Of a stretch of DNA of 64,000 nt, positions 57,608 through 64,000 are shown piece by piece; position 1 is the first letter of the stretch, and each line of letters begins with the position of its first letter. The notes under the pieces were generated by a model that saw only the letters and a list, made by a program, of their open reading frames with translations, was not told the origin of the DNA and made no database searches. Origin of the DNA: an uncultured bacterium. GTDB lineage: Bacteria > Myxococcota_A > Polyangia > Polyangiales > Houyiibacteriaceae. The stretch is taken from NCBI GenBank assembly GCA_938024995.1, contig CALJDU010000001.1:1-64000 (forward strand). The letters are read 5' to 3'. The translations under genes and the position numbers were made by a program.

Positions 57608-58797
57608 CCCCGCTCTCGGATCTTCGAACCGGTCCTCAAGGGCTCGTCCACGTTGCGGGGCGGGTCCTTCATGTTGAGGAGCGCGAGCTCGTGCTGCGCG
57701 ATGGAACCGCGTCGACGAGGGTCGCGACGCGCACGCTCGCGTCGTGCCGCATCGGCGACCTCATTGAGGCGCGTGGCCGATGGAACGGCGAGACCATCGT
57801 CGACGCGGAGATCACCTTGGGCCACCGCCCGAGCGCGACGTTTCCGGCGCCCGACGGCGAGTGGGTCCGGTTTCAAGATCACGGCGTGGCGCACACGCTT
57901 GAGCGCCGCGCGTGCGCGATGCGGACGGTGCGCGCGTTTTTTGATCAGCGCGCGTTCCTTGAGGTCGACACGCCGCTGGTGGTCCCGAGCCCGGGTCTGG
58001 ATCTGCACCTCGACGCGTTCAAGCTCGAGGGCGAGCGGCGCTATCTGATCACGAGCCCCGAGTACCAAATGAAGCGCCTCCTCGCTGGTGGGCTCCCGCG
58101 TATCTACCAGCTCGCGCGGTGCTTTCGACGCGGAGAAGAGGGCGCCCGCCACGAGCCCGAGTTCGTGATGCTCGAGTGGTACCGCGCGTTCGCGGACGCG
58201 GAAGCGGCGCGAGAAGACACCGAGCAGCTCGTCTCGTTTTTGGCGCGCGAGCTCCTCAGCGGTCAGACCCAAGTTCACGTCGGCGGGGGCGCGGTCGAGC
58301 TCGCGGGGCGCTGGGAGCGGCTAACGGTACGCGAGGCGTTTACGCGTTTCGCGGGGCGGTCGATGGATGAGCTGGTCGACGATGAGGAGCGCTTCTTCCG
58401 CGTTCTCGTGGAAGAGATCGAGCCTCACCTCGGTCGCGAGCGCGCGCTCTTTTTGACGCGTTGGCCGGCCTCGATGGCTTCGCTCGCGCGGCTCTGTCCC
58501 GATGATCAAAGCGTCGCGGATCGCTTCGAGGCGTATGTGGGCGGGGTCGAGATCTGCAATGGGTTTGGCGAACTGATCGATCCGGTCGAGCAGCGCGCAC
58601 GGCTGGTGCGTGATCAACGGGCGCGGCGGGAGCAAGGGCTCGCGGACTACCCGATCGACGAACGCTTTTTGGGGGCACTTGAGGAGGGGCTTCCCCCGTG
58701 CACTGGAAACGCGCTGGGCTTTGATCGGGTCCTCGCGCTCTTGACCGAAGCGCGTTCTATTGCGGACGTGATCGCGATCCCGCGCGCACGGCTCTGA
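57604..58797 (+). CDS. epmA: EF-P lysine lysyltransferase EpmA with N-terminal OB-like domain
   Basis: The class II LysRS-like enzyme attaches beta-lysine to EF-P. Motif 2 region SPEYQMKRLLAGGLPRIYQL and RRGEEGARHEPEFVMLEWYR, the VEICNGFGELIDPVEQRARL block and the motif 3 region GNALGFDRVLALL are all present. The first conventional start is GTG 57691. However, the frame upstream reads GLVHVAGRVLHVEERELVLR and continues as an OB-fold-like pattern that crosses 57691, so coding probably begins further up. The only nearby candidate is CTG 57604, overlapping the efp stop as CTGA. From there the protein has 397 residues, longer than the ~325 of E. coli EpmA, which has no OB domain. Confidence 0.88.
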   Translation: MTPLSDLRTGPQGLVHVAGRVLHVEERELVLRDGTASTRVATRTLASCRIGDLIEARGRWNGETIVDAEITLGHRPSATFPAPDGEWVRFQDHGVAHTLERRACAMRTVRAFFDQRAFLEVDTPLVVPSPGLDLHLDAFKLEGERRYLITSPEYQMKRLLAGGLPRIYQLARCFRRGEEGARHEPEFVMLEWYRAFADAEAAREDTEQLVSFLARELLSGQTQVHVGGGAVELAGRWERLTVREAFTRFAGRSMDELVDDEERFFRVLVEEIEPHLGRERALFLTRWPASMASLARLCPDDQSVADRFEAYVGGVEICNGFGELIDPVEQRARLVRDQRARREQGLADYPIDERFLGALEEGLPPCTGNALGFDRVLALLTEARSIADVIAIPRARL

Positions 58798-58815
58798 GCG
58801 TGCTATCAAGGTCGC

Positions 58816-59436
58816 GTGTTGACCCGGGGTGAACTCAAGACACGCGCGGTACTGGTCTTCGCGTTCGCAGTGATGTCTGCGTGTGGCGGAACGGAACCGC
58901 CGCTTGTCTACGAAGGCGCGCCGACCACTGATCTTGACCCACCGCACTACGTTCCGCCGCCGACCGCGGCGGGGGAAACGGGAGAGCCTGTGGCGCTCGC
59001 GGCGGTCAACAACGCGGACCAAGCGCGCGTGATGGTGCGGCGCGTTATCCGGGCGATCATCGAAGAAGACGAGCCGACCCTCAGCGCGTTGCTCGCGCCC
59101 ACGGTCGGTCGCGCGGTTCCTCGCCTCACCCCGATTCAGTTTCCGCGGCAGACGTTCCTTGATCTGGCGCTCCGAAACCCCCGACGCGCGACGCTGCGAA
59201 CGCAGACGGTGACCGTGGAGCAGCTCATCGACGTGGAGCGAATCAACGTCACGCCCCTGGGCGAGGTGAACATCCCGTCGGGCCTGCCCGCGGGCTACGC
59301 GCCGAGCGACCTCTACGTCACCGTCAACATTCGACCGCGTGGTCGGATGATCTTCTCCGTGCTCATCCCGGGGTGGCGCGCGTTTGGCGCGATGGTCATT
59401 CGAAGCTCGGGTCAGCCTCGCGTCCTCGCGCTCTAG
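58816..59436 (+). CDS. Lipoprotein of unknown function, 206 aa
   Basis: A signal segment ends in a lipobox at about Cys23 (AVMSACGGTE). The mature protein has a Pro/Thr-rich linker and then a domain of about 135 residues with VMVRRVIRAIIEEDEPTLSA and VNIPSGLPAGYAPSDLYVTV, perhaps an NTF2-like or SnoaL-like fold, but this is a guess. Start GTG 58816 (TTG at 58819 is possible). It follows epmA by 18 bases. Confidence 0.68.
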   Translation: MLTRGELKTRAVLVFAFAVMSACGGTEPPLVYEGAPTTDLDPPHYVPPPTAAGETGEPVALAAVNNADQARVMVRRVIRAIIEEDEPTLSALLAPTVGRAVPRLTPIQFPRQTFLDLALRNPRRATLRTQTVTVEQLIDVERINVTPLGEVNIPSGLPAGYAPSDLYVTVNIRPRGRMIFSVLIPGWRAFGAMVIRSSGQPRVLAL

Positions 59437-59527
59437 TGCTCGCGCTCGAGTGCTCACGCGGGGATCTCGAGTCGCCGGAAGATCGTGTTGCGATCGTGTT
59501 GCGCGCAGAGCCGCTCGTGAATCGTCG

Positions 59528-60328
59528 CTACTCGTGAATCATCACGCTGAGGTCGCGTGAGATCGCGAGGATCGCGCTCTCCGGGATCGGCGAGAACTCG
59601 CCCGCGATCGATGGACCCGCGGCCACCATGACGAAACGGAGCGTTCCCGACCCGGTCGCGGGGATCAAACCCTCGGGTGGATCATGAAGACCGCGCCGCT
59701 CGACGAAGCCCATGTCAGCGCCGCGGCGGAAGGCGAACATCGCGCGACCATTCGTCAGCACGAAGCTCAGCGTGGCGGGCGGTGCCTCGACCTCGTCGGT
59801 CAAGCGGTCGATCAGCGCGACCGAGGAACGAATCGCGCGGACCACGACGTCGTCGGCGATGTCGAGATCATCAAGCCGGCCAGCGTCGTGGATGAACGAG
59901 AGCACGAGGTGGAAGAAGAGCTCGCTGTCCGTCTTTCCGCGCACGTTGCGCTGGAGGAAATCCGGGAGGGACTCGCGCATGGCCGGCGCGACCGCCTCGA
60001 AGCGCGAGATGGTGCCGTGATGCGCGAAGAGCCAGCTCCGGAAACGGAAAGGGTGCGCATTGTCGACGCGGAAATCGCCCACGGTCGGCTGCAGCATGTG
60101 GAGGAGCACACAGTCGGACGAGACGCCGCGCGCGATCTCTCGCCAGTCCAGCAGACCCTCGGCCCGCGGACGCTTCTTATGAAGGACCTCGCCACCTTGG
60201 TAGAACCCGATCCCGAAACCCTCCGGACCGGAAGGCGGACGAGTGGAGTCGATCCCCGCCCGCTCCTGATGGAGCGACGCCAGGAGGCGGTCCGCGCGGT
60301 TCGCCATGTATCCGATGAGACGTGCCAT
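59528..60328 (-). CDS. Class II glutamine amidotransferase-like protein lacking the nucleophile Cys
   Basis: The 266-residue protein has the YafJ-type amidotransferase layout: MARLIGYMANRADRLLASLH at the N-terminus, WLFAHHGTISRFEAV and a VRGKTDSELFFHLVLSFIHD block. In active enzymes the mature protein starts with Cys (MCRxLGY); here residue 2 is Ala, so glutaminase activity is not expected. Start ATG 60328 is set by this motif; the open frame extends upstream without similarity. Myxobacterial genomes seem to hold such Cys-less relatives (recalled, not searched). Its role may be structural or binding. Confidence 0.78.
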   Translation of the reverse strand: MARLIGYMANRADRLLASLHQERAGIDSTRPPSGPEGFGIGFYQGGEVLHKKRPRAEGLLDWREIARGVSSDCVLLHMLQPTVGDFRVDNAHPFRFRSWLFAHHGTISRFEAVAPAMRESLPDFLQRNVRGKTDSELFFHLVLSFIHDAGRLDDLDIADDVVVRAIRSSVALIDRLTDEVEAPPATLSFVLTNGRAMFAFRRGADMGFVERRGLHDPPEGLIPATGSGTLRFVMVAAGPSIAGEFSPIPESAILAISRDLSVMIHE

Positions 60329-60372
60329 AGGTGGGTATCTAGAAGACGAGCGTGTCGCCGCGTCTATTCCAT

Positions 60373-60618
60373 TCAGGTTTGTTCGGAGGGTGGTTTGGGT
60401 GCGCCAAAATCGTCCACCAACGCGCGGGTTCGTGAGGTCGCGGCGCGTTGCTGAATAGAGACGAAGCCGCGGAGCGAAACCGCGAGCATGAAGAGAAGGC
60501 CCGAGCAAACGGCCACGATGGTCCAGTCGATCTGATACACCGGTGTTCCTTCGTACTTCGCCTCGAAAAATGGCGAGGTTGTTGGCGAAACCGGGGGCGT
60601 CGCCGTGCTCCTGATCAA
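60373..60618 (-). CDS. Possible small single-pass membrane protein, 81 aa
   Basis: The frame encodes one clear hydrophobic helix (VYQIDWTIVAVCSGLLFMLA) followed by a basic/polar tail ending APKPPSEQT. The only suitable start is TTG 60618. It lies 44 bases upstream of the amidotransferase-like gene on the same strand. The hydrophobic helix supports it, but size and start codon leave real doubt. Confidence 0.4.
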   Translation of the reverse strand: MIRSTATPPVSPTTSPFFEAKYEGTPVYQIDWTIVAVCSGLLFMLAVSLRGFVSIQQRAATSRTRALVDDFGAPKPPSEQT

Positions 60619-60839
60619 GCTAACACGCGTTGTTTGGCTCTGCACGGCGCGGAGCGAATCGTCACACTCCAAACGACGCCTCAGGCGCGCGGGCGGAAGG
60701 AATATCGTTTCCGCACAGGCGCTCAGGCGCGTGTTCGGGAGCGCAGCGGAGAACTCGCGGCGCTGGCGCCGCGGGTGCGGGAACCAAGAATATTCGCTCT
60801 GCTTCTTGGCGCTCCTTCGTGTTTGGATAGCGCTCCACA

Positions 60840-63518
60840 TTGACCTGCTTCGTTCAACAGTTGGCTCGCTTGGGGATCGCATGCGTACTCGTGTGCGGAT
60901 GTGCGTCATCGACGTTCGCGCAAGACGCGCCGCGCGCGCTGGGCGTCGCCGTGAACGCGCGGATCGATCTCGACGCGCATGTTGTGACCGGCGCGATGCA
61001 CACCTTCGTCGACGTCCCCGCGGGCGCGACCGAGATCCCGTTCTGGCTCTACGCCGATCGCACCGCCGACGCGCCAGACGCGATGGACGAACAAAGCGCG
61101 CGCTGGATCTTCCCGCGCGACCTCGATCTGGGCGGGACGCAGATCGATGAGGTTCGCGTGGACGGCGTGGCGACGTCCTCGCGTCGGGAAGCGGTTCGCG
61201 GCGAGCGCGCGTTTGGGGGCTCGGACCTCTTTGTCGAGATTCCGTCCGGACCGGCGCGCCGCGTGGAGGTGCGCCTGCGCTTCTCGATCGATCTCGCGGA
61301 GCGTTTCGGTCGCGTGGGGTGGGTCGGCGACCGCGTCACGCTGGCCGGTCCTTGGTATCCCGTGGTCGTCGAGGACGACGCCTACGCGTTCGGGGCGCCG
61401 CACCGGGTCGAGGTCGAGCTGGTCGGGGATGGAGAGTGCTTCGCGTTCGGGGAGCGCGCGCGCCGCTGCGAACGCGGCGCGGTGACCAGCCACGGGGCGT
61501 TTGTCCCGGTCGTCGTCGCGCCGTCTTTTGAGCAGCACGTCTTCGTGCATCGGGGCGCCCGCGATACCCGGGTGCGCGTTCTTTCTCCGCACGCGCTCTA
61601 TCGCGCACCGCGTCCCAGCGCGCGCGGCGTTCACCGGCTGCGCGACATCGCGCGGGTCGATGTCCTGGCGGAGCTTCGCGGCGCGATCGGTGAAGCGCTG
61701 ACGACCTTTGAGAGCGCGGTCGGTCCGCCGCGAGATCTGGACCTCGTCTTCGTTCCGTCGCGAACCGAGATGGCGGCGAACGCGCCCGGCGCGGTCTTGG
61801 TGTCCGATCGCGCTTACGAAGTGTTCCCGCTGGAAGACATTCGTTCGTTTCATGACCGCGCCATCAAGCGCGCCGTGTTTCGTCATCAGCTCGCGCCGGT
61901 CATGCACGAGGTGGAGTCCGCTGGTGATCGCGCGTTCGCGACCGACCTTCGCGCGGTGCTCCTCATCGACCTCGACGTGGTGCGTCGTCAACGTCGCGCG
62001 CGAACCGCGGAGGAGCTGGTCGGTTGGGCGGGGTTTCATCCCATCGTGGACCAGCTGCTCTACGCGCCACAGGTCGCGTTCGTCGACGTCTATTTCGGTT
62101 CCGTGAGCGAGCCGGATCCGTTTCGAGATGATCCGGACCGCGCGCGTCGGGCCCAGTCCCGCGGCCGCCGTATCTTTGAGAGCGCGCGTGATGTGCTCGA
62201 CGAGGACGCGTTCTCCCGCTTCGCGCGGCGCTTGCTCGATGGGGAGACGTCGGCGCGGGACGCGCTCCGTGCAGAGGGCGTGACCGAACGACTCGCGCTC
62301 TGGCGCGACGCTCCCAACCGTCCGGTTAACTATCGCTTGCTCGGGGTGCAGAGCCGGGAGCGCGCGTCGGGTTGGCGGCACGAGGTTCGGATACGACGCG
62401 AAGGCGCGGAGCGTCCCGAGCCGGTCGAGGTCCGCGTCACCGATCGCGAAGGGAACTCGGTCACGGAGACGTGGGCGGGCGAGGACACGGAAGGCGTCGT
62501 GATCGTCGAGACCCCAGGCCGCTACCGCTCGACGCAGATCGATCCGCGCAGCCGCGTGCCGCAGAGCCCGCAGGTCGCGGAGGGACATCCGCGGCGCGAT
62601 GACACGGACCGGCTCCCGTTTCGCCCGCCGCTTCTGCAGGGCGTGAACCTCGCGCTCGGCGCGACCGAGGGGCAGCTCAACGGGCTGATCGATTTCGCGG
62701 TGCGGCGGAAGTTTGACCTCGAGAACACCTTCGCGCTCCGCCTCGCGACCAACGCGCGACGAACGGGTGGGCGGCTCAGCTACGCGCGCGGGCTCGGTCG
62801 CAAGCGAGACAACAACCGGCGCATCGCGTCGGTGAGCGCGAACGTTGGCTTTGATCGAATTCGCGAAGGCTTCACCGACGGCGGGGAGGGTGGCTACCGC
62901 CTCACGCTCGGCGCGAGCGCCGGCTGGAACACGCGTCGCTACTTCTTGGACCCGCGCCGGGGGAGCTCGTTCGGGGTCACCGCGCGTGGAGGGGTCGCGT
63001 TTCGAGACGACGGCCGGCGCACGTTCACGCTCGCGACCAGCGCGCGCGGGAACCTCACGATGCCGATCGGGATCCGCCACGCGCTGGTCTTGGTCGCGGC
63101 CGCGGATTGGGTGTTTGGAGATCCCCTCGCCGCGGAGCTCGCGGGGCTGGGTGGTCGGTACTTTCTCCGCGCCTACGAGACGAACGAAATCGTGGGACGC
63201 GGTCGCGCGTTCGTGGTCGCCGAGCATCGCTTCACCGCGTTCACCGATCTCAACGTCAACGCCCTTCACGTCGCTTGGGTGCGTGAGCTGCAGCTCGCCG
63301 TGTTCGCCGGTGCCGGTGTCGTGGCGGACTCGCTCGACGGTCGCGATGTCGTCCTCGGCGCGGAGGTGGGCGCCGGCGTTCGCGTGCACTTCGAGTACGG
63401 CGGCGTGCAACCGGCGGTGCTCTCGATCGACCTCGCGGTCCCGCTCCTGCGCGATGACGACGATCGGCAAACGCGCCCGCCGCTCACGTTCGTGTTGGCG
63501 TTCGATCAGTACTTCTAG
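60840..63518 (+). CDS. M1-peptidase-like domain fused to outer-membrane beta-barrel, 892 aa
   Basis: A signal peptide (about 1-28, LVCGCASSTFAQD) leads to an N-terminal domain (about 33-260; VTGAMHTFVDVPAGATEIPF and GPWYPVVVEDDAYAFGAPHR) resembling the strand-rich N-domain of M1 aminopeptidases. A helical region follows (about 270-480) where the zinc motif HExxH should occur. It is absent; FRHQLAPVMHEVES may be its degenerate remnant. The last ~300 residues have amphipathic strands, a terminal Phe (FVLAFDQYF) and GGRYFLRAYETNEIVGRGRA, as in BamA/TamA-type or surface-antigen barrels. It may be an inactive peptidase domain displayed by an outer-membrane barrel. Start TTG 60840. Confidence 0.72.
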   Translation: MTCFVQQLARLGIACVLVCGCASSTFAQDAPRALGVAVNARIDLDAHVVTGAMHTFVDVPAGATEIPFWLYADRTADAPDAMDEQSARWIFPRDLDLGGTQIDEVRVDGVATSSRREAVRGERAFGGSDLFVEIPSGPARRVEVRLRFSIDLAERFGRVGWVGDRVTLAGPWYPVVVEDDAYAFGAPHRVEVELVGDGECFAFGERARRCERGAVTSHGAFVPVVVAPSFEQHVFVHRGARDTRVRVLSPHALYRAPRPSARGVHRLRDIARVDVLAELRGAIGEALTTFESAVGPPRDLDLVFVPSRTEMAANAPGAVLVSDRAYEVFPLEDIRSFHDRAIKRAVFRHQLAPVMHEVESAGDRAFATDLRAVLLIDLDVVRRQRRARTAEELVGWAGFHPIVDQLLYAPQVAFVDVYFGSVSEPDPFRDDPDRARRAQSRGRRIFESARDVLDEDAFSRFARRLLDGETSARDALRAEGVTERLALWRDAPNRPVNYRLLGVQSRERASGWRHEVRIRREGAERPEPVEVRVTDREGNSVTETWAGEDTEGVVIVETPGRYRSTQIDPRSRVPQSPQVAEGHPRRDDTDRLPFRPPLLQGVNLALGATEGQLNGLIDFAVRRKFDLENTFALRLATNARRTGGRLSYARGLGRKRDNNRRIASVSANVGFDRIREGFTDGGEGGYRLTLGASAGWNTRRYFLDPRRGSSFGVTARGGVAFRDDGRRTFTLATSARGNLTMPIGIRHALVLVAAADWVFGDPLAAELAGLGGRYFLRAYETNEIVGRGRAFVVAEHRFTAFTDLNVNALHVAWVRELQLAVFAGAGVVADSLDGRDVVLGAEVGAGVRVHFEYGGVQPAVLSIDLAVPLLRDDDDRQTRPPLTFVLAFDQYF

Positions 63519-63597
63519 CAGACGACCAAAACGTCGCGCGTTTCGCGACTAGCGACGACAAGTGGACCCATCTGGAGGGGCGCGGCATCCTTCGAAC

Positions 63598-64000
63598 GTG
63601 ACGGACGCGCTCCTCCTGGATGGGTACCTGAACCACTTGAAGGTGGAGCGCGGGCTCGCGGTCAATACGCTTTCTGCGTACGCGCGTGACCTGAACCGCT
63701 TCCTCACGTTCATCGAGCCCCGGCGCGTGGTCGAGGTGACTCCGGGTGAGGTCTCGGGGTTCTTGGTCAGCCTGAGCAAAGCCAAGCTCAGCGCGCGCTC
63801 GCAAGCGCGCACGCTGAGCGCGGTCCGCGGCTTCTACAAGTTCCTCTTGCGTGAGCGCCACTTGAAGGCGGACCCGAGCGAGCTGGTCGACCCGCCGAGA
63901 ATCTCGAAGCGGCTACCGACCGTGCTCTCGTTTGAAGAGGTCCTCCGGCTCCTCGAAGCGCCGCGCGCGAACAAGACTCCGCGCGGGGTTCGTGACCACG
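63598..64000 (+). CDS. Tyrosine recombinase XerC/XerD-like, 3' truncated by window edge
   Basis: The first ~134 residues are visible, from GTG 63598 (VTDALLLDGYLNHLKVERGL). They form the SAM-like N-terminal core-binding domain: NTLSAYARDLNRFLTFIE, ARSQARTLSAVRGFYKFLLR, ADPSELVDPPRISKRLPTVL and SFEEVLRLLEAP. This is the standard N-terminus of XerC/XerD, which resolve chromosome dimers at dif. The catalytic RKHRH-Y domain lies beyond the window. The tight match to Xer length and linker LPTVLSFEEV argues against a phage integrase. XerC or XerD cannot be decided here. Confidence 0.88.
   Translation, partial: MTDALLLDGYLNHLKVERGLAVNTLSAYARDLNRFLTFIEPRRVVEVTPGEVSGFLVSLSKAKLSARSQARTLSAVRGFYKFLLRERHLKADPSELVDPPRISKRLPTVLSFEEVLRLLEAPRANKTPRGVRDH

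Noticed and set aside
60331..60508. N-terminal extension of the amidotransferase-like gene to a TTG at 60508
   Set aside because: The 60 extra residues are Arg-rich and unlike the family; the MARLIGY motif places the start at ATG 60328.
60373..60909. 178-codon minus-strand frame as one full protein
   Set aside because: Only the last ~80 residues look like a protein (one membrane helix); the upstream part is Arg/Ser-rich and overlaps the start region of the barrel gene.
60906..63470. 854-codon open frame on the minus strand
   Set aside because: It is the antisense shadow of the M1-like/barrel gene; composition is Arg-rich with no domain pattern.

Overview
The window looks like a piece of chromosome from a GC-rich myxobacterium, probably of the Haliangium/Sandaracinus side of the group (inferred, not searched). 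The reasons are uniformly high GC and GC3, a transmembrane Ser/Thr protein kinase, many lipoproteins whose lipobox is followed by Asp/Thr/Ser-rich linkers, abundant TPR and beta-propeller proteins, frequent GTG starts and 4-base GTGA/ATGA gene overlaps, and a bacterial microcompartment (BMC) operon whose order and proteins resemble, from memory, the shell locus of Haliangium ochraceum. No CRISPR array, prophage or intact transposon is visible.

Layout. Positions 1-12.5 kb hold a truncated di-haem peroxidase, small membrane and secreted proteins, an AT-richer ArsR/membrane-hydroxylase pair with a palindromic operator, a lipoprotein esterase, a large propeller protein, a GlxA-type regulator and a MAPEG protein. 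Positions 12.5-18.7 kb hold a TPR protein, the Ser/Thr kinase, and divergently the five-gene BMC operon (BMC-T, BMC-H, BMC-P, CoA-acylating aldehyde dehydrogenase, BMC-T), closed by a 167-bp MITE-like element. Positions 18.7-25 kb hold a secreted SGNH esterase, a YHYH lipoprotein with a His-rich partner, and an ECF sigma factor with a probable membrane regulator. Positions 25-38 kb hold an S1-domain protein, tRNA-Val(CAC), a thiolase / 3-hydroxyacyl-CoA dehydrogenase / enoyl-CoA hydratase set interrupted by a degenerate PEP-synthase-like protein, an FG-GAP/UnbV lipoprotein, exonuclease III and RidA. Positions 38-53 kb hold a CBM9-like lipoprotein, Ffh, a 2128-residue repeat protein, a lipoprotein SppA and a zinc-ribbon/GYF/TPR protein. 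Positions 52-64 kb hold deoxyribose-phosphate aldolase, MazG, CutA, EF-P with its lysylase EpmA, a Cys-less class II amidotransferase-like protein, an M1-peptidase-like/beta-barrel fusion and the start of a Xer recombinase.

How the genes work together. The most interesting unit is a compact microcompartment. The shell operon carries one enzyme, an acetaldehyde/propionaldehyde-type CoA-acylating dehydrogenase with an N-terminal amphipathic peptide. A deoxyribose-5-phosphate aldolase about 34 kb away carries a ~70-residue N-terminal extension that also begins with an amphipathic helix. I infer that the aldolase is a remote cargo enzyme: it would release acetaldehyde inside the shell and the dehydrogenase would convert it to acetyl-CoA. 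No phosphotransacylase or alcohol dehydrogenase is in the window, so cofactor recycling is unexplained. The thiolase set could consume acetyl-CoA, but that link is speculative. EF-P and EpmA form a clear translation-factor modification pair.
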